Below are positions 9,427-20,792 of a stretch of DNA of 64,000 bases, one piece after another; positions within the stretch are counted from its first letter, which is position 1, and every line of letters begins with the position of its first letter. The notes beneath the pieces were generated by a model that worked only from the letters and a program-made list of their open reading frames with translations, searched no databases and was not told the origin of the DNA. The position numbers and the translations under genes were made by a program. The stretch is from Candidatus Margulisiibacteriota bacterium (GTDB lineage: Bacteria; Margulisbacteria; WOR-1; JAHJIW01): contig JAHJIW010000005.1 in NCBI GenBank assembly GCA_018823125.1, positions 237,968-301,967 of the forward strand, given 5' to 3'.

Positions 9427-10826
9427 ACTTTTATTTCCCCTTTAACATCAATCAGCCGAGCCACCGCTTTTTTAAAAACTCTTCCTCTTTCTTCATAATT
9501 GGTAAACATATCAAAACTGGAACAAGCCGGCGACAAGAGAACGATATCCCCTTTACCCGCAACACTATTTGCCGCGTTGACCGCGCTTTCCATCGAATCG
9601 GAAAACATAATGGCATCAAACCCCAAGCTATGTAAGGTTAACGAAAAGCGTTCCCGGGCCTCTCCAATTAATACTATTTTTTTAACAACTTTTTTAATGT
9701 ACATGCAAAGCTGGGTGATATCCACACCCTTATCTTTCCCCCCTGCAATTAAAATAATTTTCTTTTTTTTGCGGCCCCGTTTATTGACCGGCGCCAAGGC
9801 TTTTAAGGCCACTACCGTTGAATCCGGATTAGTACCTTTGGAATCATTATAAAATTCTACTCCCTGGAATTTATCAACGTACTCAATCCGGTGCTCTACC
9901 CCTTTGAAATCATGCAATACTTTTTTTACGGTTTGCTCCGAAATGCCGCATAGCTTAGCCACCGCCACGACTGCCAAACAATTTTCAAGATTGTGCTCAC
10001 CTTTTAAGAAAATATCCTTGCGCGAGCAAACTTTTAGATCATGATCAGTGAGGCCGCAGATGATTTGATTATGAATCACATAAAAGCCGCTACGGTGTTT
10101 TCTTTTGCGGCTAAAAGGAACTAAAGTTGCCTTGGCTCCCTTAACCAACTTGCGCGTACGTCCTGAATCGGCATTATAAATTAAATAGTTTTCCTTGCGT
10201 TGATTTTCAAAAATACGCGCTTTGGCTTTTGCGTATTTATCGATACTGCCGTGGCGCTCGATATGATCTTCGGTAATATTTAGAATAACACTAATGTGGG
10301 GTTTAAACTCAAGAATCCCTTCCAGCTGATAACTGCTTACCTCGGCCACCACATAATCTAAATCGCCATCATCGACCGCAATCAAAGGAAATCCAATATT
10401 TCCGGCAGCAATAGCCTTAAAGCCGCCCGCTTTTAATACTTCGGTAATGAGGATCGTGGTAGTGGTTTTCCCGTTGGTTCCGGTAACCGCGATGATGGGT
10501 TTATTTAATATGCGATAAGCTAATTCAATTTCAGAAATTACCGGAATCGATCGGCTTTGGGCCCCTTCAAAAATCCCTAAATCCAAATGCACTCCGGGGC
10601 TAACCACAATTAAAAAGCTTTGGTCAATCGCCGATAAAGTATGGCCGCCAAACTCGCAAGCTACCGAAAGAGATTCAATCTCTTTCAACACCTCAACTGA
10701 AATTTGCTCCTTCGGCAAGGCTTCGGTAATAAAAACCTTAGCGCCGAGCTCTTTCAGGCGCCGTGCACAAGCCAGGCCGCTTTTTCCTAAACCAACTACC
10801 GTAACTCTTTTATCATTTAAATCCAT
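9423..10826 (-). CDS. murD: UDP-N-acetylmuramoyl-L-alanine--D-glutamate ligase
   Basis: 467 residues. The N-terminal VVGLGKSGLACARRL motif (about 10-24) and the ATP loop VTGTNGKTTTT (114-124) are clear, followed by NITEDHIERHG and NDSKGTNPDS. It adds D-Glu to UDP-MurNAc-L-Ala. The ATG is 9 nt after the mraY stop. The lysine-rich KRGRKKKK insertion near residue 330 is unusual but lies in a variable loop. Confidence 0.96.
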   Translation of the reverse strand: MDLNDKRVTVVGLGKSGLACARRLKELGAKVFITEALPKEQISVEVLKEIESLSVACEFGGHTLSAIDQSFLIVVSPGVHLDLGIFEGAQSRSIPVISEIELAYRILNKPIIAVTGTNGKTTTTILITEVLKAGGFKAIAAGNIGFPLIAVDDGDLDYVVAEVSSYQLEGILEFKPHISVILNITEDHIERHGSIDKYAKAKARIFENQRKENYLIYNADSGRTRKLVKGAKATLVPFSRKRKHRSGFYVIHNQIICGLTDHDLKVCSRKDIFLKGEHNLENCLAVVAVAKLCGISEQTVKKVLHDFKGVEHRIEYVDKFQGVEFYNDSKGTNPDSTVVALKALAPVNKRGRKKKKIILIAGGKDKGVDITQLCMYIKKVVKKIVLIGEARERFSLTLHSLGFDAIMFSDSMESAVNAANSVAGKGDIVLLSPACSSFDMFTNYEERGRVFKKAVARLIDVKGEIKV

Positions 10827-10835
10827 AAATTATTC

Positions 10836-11762
10836 CTAAACTAAAAGATAAGCCAACAGGCCGAGTGCCGCTGCCGTACCCCAAAACATTAACACCACCT
10901 GGACTTCGGAAAATCCGATGAGCTCAAAATGATGATGCAGCGGACTCATTTTAAAAACCCTGCGTTTAAATAACTTATAAGAAGCAATTTGTATCAGTAC
11001 CGATAACGTTTCGATTACTAAAACTCCCGCTACCAATAAAAGCCACCATTCTTTATGCAGCAAAATTGCAATTCCAGAAATCAGTGCGCCAATTGGCAGT
11101 GAGCCTACATCCCCCATAAAAACTTTAGCCGGATGAATATTAAAAACCAAAAAACCGGCCATGGCTCCGGCGCTGATCACCCCTAAGGCCGCAATTTCAG
11201 GTTGGTTTAACTTTACGGCGATACCCGCCAAACTTAAAAAAGCAATGGCGGCAACCCCCGCCAATAAACCATCCAGTCCGTCGGTTAAATTAGCCGCGTT
11301 AGAAGATCCAGCGATCACAAAAATTGCAAATGGAACATATATAATAGGACTTAACGTAACATGAAAATTAGTTGAAGAAAGCAAGTAAAGTGAAAACAGA
11401 AAAGCAAAAACACACTGCAATAAAAATTTATAGCGGCCGTAGAGACCTTCATTTTTACCTTTAATTTTCTTTAAAAAATCATCTAAAAATCCAATTACCG
11501 CAAAAGAAAGCATCAGTATGATCAGCGCACAAATTTCGATATTGATATCTAAATCCAAAAAGACGACCGAGAAAGCTAAAATTACCAGCACAAAAGCAAT
11601 CCCGCCAAAAGTTAAAGTCCCCTTCTTTTTCAGGTGTTTCGTGGGCCCATCCTCACGGATATTCTGGCTCAGATTCAGTACCCGAAACAACCAAAGCAGA
11701 GGAATTAAAACTAAAACAGTTAAAAGCGCTGACGAACAAAACAGCAAAAAGTAACCTAGCAT
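10836..11762 (-). CDS. mraY: phospho-N-acetylmuramoyl-pentapeptide-transferase
   Basis: 308 residues with about ten transmembrane helices. The conserved aspartates are present: FLDDF (94-95) and NLTDGLDG (158-165), plus the late HHHFE histidine motif. MraY makes lipid I from UDP-MurNAc-pentapeptide and undecaprenyl phosphate. It is the first gene of the murein operon, 29 nt after the -10 box of the promoter at 11792-11820, with a purine-rich AAAAAAGGGG ribosome site. murE, murF, ftsI, ftsQ, ftsA and ftsZ of the classical cluster are absent here. Confidence 0.95.
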   Translation of the reverse strand: MLGYFLLFCSSALLTVLVLIPLLWLFRVLNLSQNIREDGPTKHLKKKGTLTFGGIAFVLVILAFSVVFLDLDINIEICALIILMLSFAVIGFLDDFLKKIKGKNEGLYGRYKFLLQCVFAFLFSLYLLSSTNFHVTLSPIIYVPFAIFVIAGSSNAANLTDGLDGLLAGVAAIAFLSLAGIAVKLNQPEIAALGVISAGAMAGFLVFNIHPAKVFMGDVGSLPIGALISGIAILLHKEWWLLLVAGVLVIETLSVLIQIASYKLFKRRVFKMSPLHHHFELIGFSEVQVVLMFWGTAAALGLLAYLLV

Positions 11763-11791
11763 TGACGCAACTTTTCCCCTTTTTTAAGCTA

Positions 11792-11820
11792 ATTTTAGCA
11801 GGTTTAGAGGATGGGTTCAA
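11792..11820 (-). promoter_or_regulatory. sigma70-like promoter of the mraY-murein operon
   Basis: On the minus strand, TTGAAC (11820-11815) and TAAAAT (11797-11792) are separated by exactly 17 bp. The predicted start is near 11785, leaving a leader of about 22 nt that contains AAAAAAGGGG before the mraY ATG. It directly follows the terminator of the upstream gene, so the murein operon is transcriptionally isolated from it. Confidence 0.75.
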
Positions 11821-11822
11821 TC

Positions 11823-11862
11823 AAAGAAAAAGGCCCTCTTCTAGATGAACTAGAAAAGGGCC
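11823..11862 (-). terminator. intrinsic terminator of the small secreted-protein gene
   Basis: On the minus strand GGCCCTTTTCTAG, a 5-nt loop and CTAGAAGAGGGCC form a 13-bp stem (one G-U pair), followed by TTTTTCTTTGA. It starts 22 nt after the stop of the gene at 11884-12408 and ends 2-3 bp before the mraY -35 box. Confidence 0.88.
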
Positions 11863-11883
11863 CTGGAAAATCAAATCCGGAAC

Positions 11884-12408
11884 TTATAAGTATACGTGAA
11901 CTCCGATCGATGCAGCTGGGATTCCAGTTGCAGAGTTCAAGATCGAAATTGTATTGGTTGCAGCGCCAGCAGCGGTTAACGAATTATAAGCCAATGGAAC
12001 TACGTTGCCTTCGATTGAGAAATCAGGAGTAAGGAAAACTTCGGCTCCTAGATTGATCGCAATCAATAAGTTAGTAGTGTTATTAACAAAAGCCGGGTTG
12101 CTGGTATAAGCAATTGCTCCGCCCCAGTGAGTATTGATAGCTTTGGATGGGCTAGCTAATCCCATTTTCATGGCAACCATCAAAGTAAAGTTAGTTACGC
12201 TAGCTCCGGCCGCACTGATCGTACCAAAAGCTAAACCGCCTTCAATTGCTCTGTTTTCGTCCAGATAATATTGAATGGTGGGCATCGTAATGGCACCCGT
12301 GGTTAAGGTTAATCCTTGCATACCAAATCCATATTTACCTACCGGAACTGCAAAAGAAGCCGAGGCCAACATCGAAACTACCAATAACGCTAATAAAATC
12401 TTTTTCAT
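11884..12408 (-). CDS. small exported protein, probable outer-membrane beta-barrel
   Basis: 174 residues. A signal peptide (MKKILLALLVVSMLASASFA) is followed by alternating polar and hydrophobic strands with Gly and aromatic residues, and the chain ends GVHVYL, fitting a small eight-stranded barrel with a hydrophobic terminus. I do not recognise a family. A GGGGAGGAAA Shine-Dalgarno precedes the ATG, and the gene has its own strong terminator. The good ribosome site and terminator suggest a well expressed monocistronic mRNA. A possible operator palindrome lies upstream at 12442-12457. Confidence 0.7.
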   Translation of the reverse strand: MKKILLALLVVSMLASASFAVPVGKYGFGMQGLTLTTGAITMPTIQYYLDENRAIEGGLAFGTISAAGASVTNFTLMVAMKMGLASPSKAINTHWGGAIAYTSNPAFVNNTTNLLIAINLGAEVFLTPDFSIEGNVVPLAYNSLTAAGAATNTISILNSATGIPAASIGVHVYL

Positions 12409-12441
12409 CTATTTCCTCCCCTAAAAATATATTTTACATTA

Positions 12442-12457
12442 GAGGCTAATTAGCCTC
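12442..12457. repeat. 16-bp perfect palindrome between the MscS-like gene and the secreted-protein gene
   Basis: GAGGCTAATTAGCCTC reads identically on both strands. It lies 21 nt past the stop of the upstream gene and 34 nt before the ATG of the downstream gene. It could be an operator or the stem of a weak terminator, but no U-tract follows. Confidence 0.5.
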
Positions 12458-12477
12458 GTTAAAACGGGAATTAATAT

Positions 12478-13140
12478 TTACCGGTTTCGGAAAAAGTTTG
12501 ACAAGAAATCACCGGCAATGTCTTTACACCCTAAGCCAAAAGCAATCGCCATCGCAAGTGCGATACCACCTACAATTACGTTAATTGACTCTACAATCCA
12601 TTTTAAATCAAATCCCATTTGGTTAACGGCGATCAGGAAAGCAAAAATCACAATGGCATACTGAACAATCCGTGAAATAATTTTTCCACCGGAAAGACCA
12701 ACTGCATTGGCCGCCACCACTATAATATTTTGCAGTACGGCCGCCAAGAAAATTGAAACTGCCAGCACCACCGCTCCCGCTAATACTTTTGGAATATAAG
12801 CTAAGACTGCCGCTAATAAAACGGGCGCCCCGGCCACGCCAAAGGCTTCGGCAACTGCAACCAGCGTCAGAATAACGATAAACCAAAAGACTAATGCGGC
12901 TAAAATTTCGGAAGGCTTGGCTTTTACCTCACCTTTTTTTAGCATTTCGGTAAAGCCGGTTTTACCCACCCCGACGTCAAAAGCCATGACCTTTAAAATG
13001 GCCACCACTAACCACTGCACAACTTTGGCAATCACAAAACCAATTAACAGAAGTAGTAAAGCAAGTAAAGAATTAAGCACGATCGGATAGATTTTATCGA
13101 GGGTAGCCAGGAACGATTTCAATAAACTTTCACTTAGCAC
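12478..13140 (-). CDS. MscS-like transmembrane-helix protein without the beta domain
   Basis: 220 residues, start codon GTG with a GGGAAGGGGG ribosome site. The protein is almost wholly hydrophobic, with about five or six helices, a short charged cytoplasmic loop (KKGEVKAKPSEI), and a C-terminal pore-like helix (VGGIALAMAIAFGLGCKDIAGDF). This matches the conserved TM-helix family related to small mechanosensitive channels; the soluble MscS vestibule is absent. It lies 30 nt downstream of secG. Channel activity is an inference from the family. Confidence 0.75.
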   Translation of the reverse strand: MLSESLLKSFLATLDKIYPIVLNSLLALLLLLIGFVIAKVVQWLVVAILKVMAFDVGVGKTGFTEMLKKGEVKAKPSEILAALVFWFIVILTLVAVAEAFGVAGAPVLLAAVLAYIPKVLAGAVVLAVSIFLAAVLQNIIVVAANAVGLSGGKIISRIVQYAIVIFAFLIAVNQMGFDLKWIVESINVIVGGIALAMAIAFGLGCKDIAGDFLSNFFRNR

Positions 13141-13170
13141 TCTTTATTCCCCCTTCCCTAGATTTTATTC

Positions 13171-13386
13171 TTAAATCAAGGACAATACAATCGAAATCAG
13201 GACAAAGAGTATCGCAAACCCGGTGGTTAATTTATCAAGGCCTTCTTCAAGACCCTTTTGGGAACCAAATAGCTTAGCAGACCCACCGATACCACCTAAA
13301 CCTTCACCTTTGGCGGTATGCAGTAAAATCAAGACCACCAGCGTAACGGCCGAGATTAATTGTAAGATCAGTAAAAATCCTCGCAT
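13171..13386 (-). CDS. secG: preprotein translocase subunit SecG
   Basis: 71 residues: two transmembrane helices (about 5-22 and 52-70) separated by a glycine-rich loop GEGLGGIGGSAKLFGSQKG typical of SecG. SecG aids protein export through SecYEG. The ATG begins about 3 nt after the predicted transcription start, so the mRNA is probably leaderless. It is divergent from gpmI, and the two share a promoter core. Confidence 0.92.
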   Translation of the reverse strand: MRGFLLILQLISAVTLVVLILLHTAKGEGLGGIGGSAKLFGSQKGLEEGLDKLTTGFAILFVLISIVLSLI

Positions 13387-13395
13387 TTGATGATT

Positions 13396-13424
13396 ATTCT
13401 ATCTTACTCAATTTTTTTTGTCAA
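13396..13424 (-). promoter_or_regulatory. secG promoter (leaderless)
   Basis: Minus-strand TTGACA (13424-13419), 17-bp spacer, TAGAAT (13401-13396). The hexamer end lies 9 nt before the secG ATG, giving a leader of 0-3 nt with no ribosome binding site. Confidence 0.8.
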
Positions 13425-13446
13425 ACATTAAAATATATAGTAAAAT
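13418..13446 (+). promoter_or_regulatory. gpmI promoter (leaderless)
   Basis: TTGTCA (13418-13423), 17-bp spacer, TAAAAT (13441-13446). The ATG at 13456 is 9 nt from the -10 box. Its -35 box overlaps that of the opposite secG promoter in five of six bases, because TTGTCAA read on the other strand is TTGACAA. Confidence 0.8.
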
Positions 13447-13455
13447 AGGCTTCTT

Positions 13456-15090
13456 ATGAAAACAACACCAGTGTATTTGTGTATTTTGGACGGCTTTGCG
13501 ATCGGAGAAAAAAGCAATAATAATGCCGTCTACCTAGCCATTAAAAATCAGCGCGCCCCTTTTATCGCGGAACTTTTTCAAAAACACCCCTACTCTCACT
13601 TAGCCTGCTCAGGCTTAGCAGTAGGACTACCCGAAGGAACCATGGGCAATTCTGAGGTTAATCATCTTAACATGGGTGCGGGACGAGTGGTCTATCAATC
13701 TATCGAAAGAATTAACGTCGCCATTGATGACGGCAGCTTCTTTAAGAATAAAGCCTTGCTGGCCGCGGTTAAAAATTGCAAAAAACATGATTCCACACTT
13801 CATCTGATGGGAATTTTACAGGGACACGGCGGGACGGTTCACGGCAGTATTCTCCACACATTTGGCCTGCTGGAGCTGGTAAAAAGCAGCCGGTTAAAAA
13901 AAGTAGATATTCACCTTTTTACCGACGGCCGGGACACCAATCCAAAATCCGCCGGCGAAGTTTATCTAAAAATGCTCCATGATAAAATTTCTGAATTATC
14001 CCTTAATAGCGTAGTCAAAATCAGATCGGTAATGGGACGCGAACTCGCCATGGACAGAGATACCGCCTGGAACAAAACTTTAATCGCCCTTAAAGCTTTA
14101 GTAAAAGGTGAAGGAGAATATACAGTTTCCTCTGCGGCGGAAGCCATCGAAGCGTCTTACGCTAAAGGAGAAACCGACGAATTTATTCGCCCTTCTATCA
14201 TCGGGGACTATCAGGGGATTAAGCCCACCGATTCAGTAATCTTTTGGAATTTTAGACAAGATCGCGCGATGCAGCTAACCACCGCATTTTGTGAAAAGGA
14301 TAAAAAATTATTTAATTACAAAAAAGGCACCACTCCCATTAATGATGGAATATATAATGAAATTCAACAAATTCAATCTAAAATAAAAGATATCGTATTC
14401 GTAGCCATGACTGAATATTATTCCGGCATCCACGCCTTAACCGCTTTTCCTGAAAAAGAAATTCCTAATACAGTTGGAGAACTAGTCTCAAAGGCTAAAT
14501 TAAAACAGTTGCGTCTGGCTGGTCCCGAAAAATTTGCCCACGTAACCGGATGGTTTTCAGGTCGGAGAACCGCTCCCTTTCCCGGTGAAGACCGCCATTT
14601 AGCCCAGGATCTATCATTAAAAGATAGAACCGAAGGCGGGAAACGTTATGATTTAGTGCCCGAAATGACCGCTTATCTGGAAACCGATTATGCCCTCAAA
14701 GCCATTGAATCCGGTAAATATTCTTTAATCGTCCACAATTTCCAAAACGGCGATATGGTTGGCCATACCGGCAATATGGAAGCCGCGGTCGCCGCCATTG
14801 GGCACGTTTCCAAATGTCTCGAAAAACTGGTTCCGGCTTTTATTAACAAAGGTGGAGTTTTTGTCATTACCTCAGATCACGGTAATGCCGACGAAATGGA
14901 GCTTAAAAAAGGTGACGCCATGGTGTCCAGCACACAGCATTCACTGCATCCGGTTCCGTTTTGGGTTATCGGTAAAGATGTAAAATTAAAAGAAAAAGGA
15001 ATCATCCCGGACGTAGGCGTAACCGTACTGGATTTAATGGGGCTTAAAAAAGCCAAAGCAATGACGGCTAATTCTCTACTCGTCTCTTAA
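13456..15090 (+). CDS. gpmI: 2,3-bisphosphoglycerate-independent phosphoglycerate mutase
   Basis: 544 residues, slightly longer than the usual 510. The alkaline-phosphatase-fold metal site is visible: LDGFAIGE (near 10), MGNSEVNHLNMGAGR with the phospho-serine, HGGTVHGSILH, DGRDTNP, and late HNFQNGDMVGHTG and TSDHGNADEM. It interconverts 3- and 2-phosphoglycerate in glycolysis. gap and pgk are encoded 2 kb away on the other strand. The 3' end overlaps the convergent VOC gene by 15 nt. Confidence 0.95.
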   Translation: MKTTPVYLCILDGFAIGEKSNNNAVYLAIKNQRAPFIAELFQKHPYSHLACSGLAVGLPEGTMGNSEVNHLNMGAGRVVYQSIERINVAIDDGSFFKNKALLAAVKNCKKHDSTLHLMGILQGHGGTVHGSILHTFGLLELVKSSRLKKVDIHLFTDGRDTNPKSAGEVYLKMLHDKISELSLNSVVKIRSVMGRELAMDRDTAWNKTLIALKALVKGEGEYTVSSAAEAIEASYAKGETDEFIRPSIIGDYQGIKPTDSVIFWNFRQDRAMQLTTAFCEKDKKLFNYKKGTTPINDGIYNEIQQIQSKIKDIVFVAMTEYYSGIHALTAFPEKEIPNTVGELVSKAKLKQLRLAGPEKFAHVTGWFSGRRTAPFPGEDRHLAQDLSLKDRTEGGKRYDLVPEMTAYLETDYALKAIESGKYSLIVHNFQNGDMVGHTGNMEAAVAAIGHVSKCLEKLVPAFINKGGVFVITSDHGNADEMELKKGDAMVSSTQHSLHPVPFWVIGKDVKLKEKGIIPDVGVTVLDLMGLKKAKAMTANSLLVS

Positions 15091-15474
15091 TTCAATTAAG
15101 TTACCGTCCGGATCTTTAACGAAATAAACCATCCCGCCGTCTTCTTTTTTGGCCGCAATCGTTTCGCAGCCACTATTTTTGAGTTTTTCAAAATACTTAA
15201 CGTGATCGTCAACCGCAAGTGTAAAATGGCTAATTTTTCCTATCTGCGGAATCGCTTCTTTTAATTCTGGGAAATGAAATAATTCGATTTCCTGACCTTT
15301 TTCTGCTTTGAGAAATATCAGCTGAGCCGGCGAATTATAACCGAATATTTCTTGCATTAAACGCGCGGAGATTTCCTTTTCGACAATGGTTTTAAAACCA
15401 AAATTTTCAACGTAGAATTTTTCGGAAAGCTTAAGATTAGAGGTCGTTAATCCGATGTGCTGCAGCCATGCCAT
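15076..15474 (-). CDS. VOC-superfamily metalloprotein (glyoxalase or methylmalonyl-CoA epimerase-like)
   Basis: 132 residues with two beta-alpha-beta-beta-beta modules. Metal ligand positions typical of the family are present: His6, Glu64, His83 and Glu128, the last in DPDGNLIELRD. The substrate cannot be decided; glyoxalase I and methylmalonyl-CoA epimerase are alternatives. It follows ndk by 1 nt and is the last gene of the gap-pgk-ndk operon, which makes a methylglyoxal-detoxifying role attractive but unproven. Confidence 0.8.
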   Translation of the reverse strand: MAWLQHIGLTTSNLKLSEKFYVENFGFKTIVEKEISARLMQEIFGYNSPAQLIFLKAEKGQEIELFHFPELKEAIPQIGKISHFTLAVDDHVKYFEKLKNSGCETIAAKKEDGGMVYFVKDPDGNLIELRDE

Positions 15475-15475
15475 A

Positions 15476-15988
15476 TTATGCCCAAACGCGCCTTTTTACT
15501 TTTTCGTCTATCTCTTTAACCGGATAGATTTCATCCACGATTTCGTCGGGATCAAACCAGAGCTTGATTTCGTGTTCGGCTTCGGGAGCATTGGCTGAGC
15601 AATGCACCACATTTTCAAACAAACCACAGGTCGTTAATCGGCCGTACTGGCCCCGGATACTGGTTGGTTCGGCTTCTTCGGGATTGGTGGTACCGGCTAA
15701 CTCTCTAACTTTTTCAATCGCATTTTCACCGTCATAAACTATGGCCATGACCCTGCGGTATTTTGTCCCGTGGAGTTCGCCGCGGATATATTTAATCACA
15801 TCTTCGAAAAAGGGTTTGTCTTTTAAATGGGCGTAGTGTTTTTCTGCCAGTTCTTTGGAAACCCGCACTACTTTTACGCCAACGATGCGCAGCTTGGTTT
15901 CGGACAGCCTGGTCAGAATGTTGCCGGTTAATGATTTTTTTAGGCCATCGGGTTTAATAATAACCAAAGTTTGTTGAATATTTTTCAT
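15476..15988 (-). CDS. ndk: nucleoside diphosphate kinase, long variant
   Basis: 170 residues; most NDKs have 135-155. The N-terminus TLVIIKPDGLKK, the substrate Lys12 region, TNPEEAEPTSIRGQYG and the catalytic His129 in NVVHCSANAPEAEHEI are in order. The usual HGSDS after the catalytic His is replaced by HCSAN. An insertion of about 8 residues precedes the His loop and the C-terminus is extended (DEIVDEIYPVKEIDEK). It transfers phosphate among nucleoside di- and triphosphates. It is 2 nt after pgk. Confidence 0.9.
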   Translation of the reverse strand: MKNIQQTLVIIKPDGLKKSLTGNILTRLSETKLRIVGVKVVRVSKELAEKHYAHLKDKPFFEDVIKYIRGELHGTKYRRVMAIVYDGENAIEKVRELAGTTNPEEAEPTSIRGQYGRLTTCGLFENVVHCSANAPEAEHEIKLWFDPDEIVDEIYPVKEIDEKVKRRVWA

Positions 15989-15990
15989 GA

Positions 15991-17202
15991 TTATTTATCC
16001 TGCAAACAGGCAATGCCGGGCAGCTCTTTACCTTCCATAAATTCTAAAGATGCTCCGCCACCGGTTGAGATGTGGGTCATTTTGTTAGTTAAGCCGGCTT
16101 TTTTGATGGCCGCGGCTGAATCCCCGCCGCCGATAATTGAAATAGCGCCTTTTTCGGTGGCCGCCGCTACAATTTTTGCAATTTCAATGGTACCTTTCGC
16201 AAATTTATCCATTTCAAAAACACCCATCGGACCGTTCCAGATAATAGTTTTAGCCTTCATTATTGCATTTTTAAACTTGGCTACCGTATCGGGACCAATA
16301 TCTACTCCCAACCAACCGGCATCAATCGTAGTACGTGGTACTACTTGTACGTTTGCATCTTCCGCAAATTTATCGGCTACCACGTGGTCAATCGGTAAAA
16401 GAATTGGCACTCCCACATCAATCGCTTTTTTTAATATTTCTTTGGCTTCGGGGATTTGATCATCTTCTACTAAAGATTTTCCAACTTCAATGCCGCGGGC
16501 TTTAAAAAAGGTATAGGCCATTCCGCCTGCAATAATTAGAGTGTCAACTTTATCCAAAAGATTTTTCAAAACCCCAATCTTAGAAGAAATCTTAGCCCCG
16601 CCGATAATCGCCACAAAAGGACGCGCCGGATCAGACAAGGCTTTACCCATAATATCTAATTCCTTTTGAATTAAGAAACCGGAAACGGCAGGAAGATATG
16701 CGGCTACGCCTACGGTTGAGGCATGGGCACGGTGAACGGTACCAAAAGCATCCGAAACAAAAAGTTCGGCTAGTGTTGCTAATTTTTTCGCAAACTCAGG
16801 GTCGTTTTTAGTTTCTTCCTTATGGAATCTAACATTTTCAAGTAAAACCACGTCACCATCTTTCATTTTATCAACTTCGGCTTTTACTTGATCGCCCACA
16901 CAATCCGGCAGCATTTTTACTTCTTTTTTAAGCAGTTCTCCGAGGCGCTTGGCAACCGGCGCCAGCGATAATTCGGGCTTTTTTTCGCCTTTGGGGCGAC
17001 CCAGGTGAGAAACTAATATTATCCGCCCACCCTTCTTTATCAAATATTCGATGGTAGGCAGCGCAGCTTGAATTCTTTTATCGCTGGTAATATTTTGTTT
17101 GGCGTCCAGCGGAACGTTGAAATCAACCCGGACTAATATTTTTTTGCCCTTGATTTCGGTATCTTTTAAATCCTTAATCGATTTCTTTGCCACGATAATC
17201 AC
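15991..17202 (-). CDS. pgk: phosphoglycerate kinase
   Basis: 403 residues. Signatures: RVDFNVPLD near the N-terminus, [23 protein letters not shown], and the C-terminal GGGDSAAAI with [13 protein letters not shown]. It makes ATP from 1,3-bisphosphoglycerate. The start is GTG at 17202, immediately after the gap TAA; a second GTG four codons later (17190) would give the more typical VAKKSIKDL start. Neither has a clear Shine-Dalgarno, so coupling to gap translation is likely. Confidence 0.95.
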   Translation of the reverse strand: MIIVAKKSIKDLKDTEIKGKKILVRVDFNVPLDAKQNITSDKRIQAALPTIEYLIKKGGRIILVSHLGRPKGEKKPELSLAPVAKRLGELLKKEVKMLPDCVGDQVKAEVDKMKDGDVVLLENVRFHKEETKNDPEFAKKLATLAELFVSDAFGTVHRAHASTVGVAAYLPAVSGFLIQKELDIMGKALSDPARPFVAIIGGAKISSKIGVLKNLLDKVDTLIIAGGMAYTFFKARGIEVGKSLVEDDQIPEAKEILKKAIDVGVPILLPIDHVVADKFAEDANVQVVPRTTIDAGWLGVDIGPDTVAKFKNAIMKAKTIIWNGPMGVFEMDKFAKGTIEIAKIVAAATEKGAISIIGGGDSAAAIKKAGLTNKMTHISTGGGASLEFMEGKELPGIACLQDK

Positions 17203-19542
<2,340 letters not shown>

Positions 19543-19546
<4 letters not shown>

Positions 19547-20781
19547 AAGATTAGTTTTTCCCTGCGCATCGCAATCGACTGCACAATCCCAATACAGGTT
19601 AAATTTAGCACTAAAGCCGATCCCCCGAAGGATAGAAGCGGCAGCGGAATGCCAACGATCGGCAAAATCCCCAACGTCATTCCAATATTCACAAAAATAT
19701 GAAATAAATACATACTGGCAATGCCGGCACAAATCAGCTGACCAAAAGGATCCTTTACTGAACAAGCAATAAAAATAATGCGCCAGAGCATTACCAGAAA
19801 AAGCCCTAAAACTAAGAGGCTGCCGAACAAGCCAAATTCCTCCGCCACTACCGAAAAAATGAAATCGGCATGTTGGACCGGAATAAACTGCAGCTGAGTC
19901 TGGGTTCCCCGCAAAAATCCCCTACCTAAAACCATGCCGGCCCCTACCGCAATCTTGGCCTGCAAGGTATGGTAGCCCGCCCCTAATGGATCTAGTCCGG
20001 GATTTAAAAAGGTTAAGATTCTTTGTTTTTGGTAATCTTTTAAAAGTTCCCAGATAAATGGGAAAGCCACTCCGGACCCAATATTTACCAGCATGGTGAT
20101 TACAAAATTAAACCAACGCATGCGCACAAATGACAGCACCATAAATAGTAAAATAATATATATAACCCACACCGGCAAAAATTGGCGCAAGATAATGCTT
20201 AAAAGCAGCGTCAAAAATACTACTAAAAGCTCCCACGAAATCCTGGAATATAAAAGCATACCTAAGGTTATTGCCCCGATGACTAAAGACGTTCCTAAGT
20301 CGGGCTGCATAAAAATCAGCAGAAAAGGAATACCGACTAATGCAAAAACCGGTAAAACCTGACGGAAATTATTGACCCAGCCAATTCTGCCTTTTAAAAA
20401 TGCCGCTAAAGTAATGATCATGATTAATTTTGAAAATTCAGAAGGCTGAAACGTAACTGGTCCAATGGCCAGCCAGCGCTGCGCACCCAAAGCTGCGCTA
20501 CCGCGCAAATCCACAAACAGTAAAGCCATCAACATTAATGGATATAAAATAAAGGTCAGTTTCTCGAGGCGCTTATAATCCAAATACGCAAAAAATAACA
20601 AAAATGCCGAAGCGATCAACAGTGAAATAAAATGTTTATTAATAAACTTTAAAAAACTGCCGCCCTTCAGTTCAATTGAATAGGTGGCACTAAAAATCAT
20701 AAAAAAGCCAATAAGAATCAAAAGAAAGGTGCAAACCCAGAGAGAAAAGTCAGAGTTTTTAAGCATCCGCAGGTTAATCAT
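19543..20781 (-). CDS. rodA: SEDS-family glycan polymerase RodA
   Basis: 412 residues, about ten transmembrane helices. FQPSEFSKLIMI, QPDLGTSLVIG and the C-terminal IPLPLLSFGGSALV are SEDS signatures. RodA polymerises peptidoglycan for elongation, suggesting a rod-shaped cell. It is the paralogue of ftsW at 8317-9426 and is located at the end of the aroQ-trpE operon, 11 nt after trpE. Calling it RodA rests on context and the SFGG ending, which is common in RodA. Confidence 0.9.
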
Positions 20782-20792
20782 GCATTACGTTC

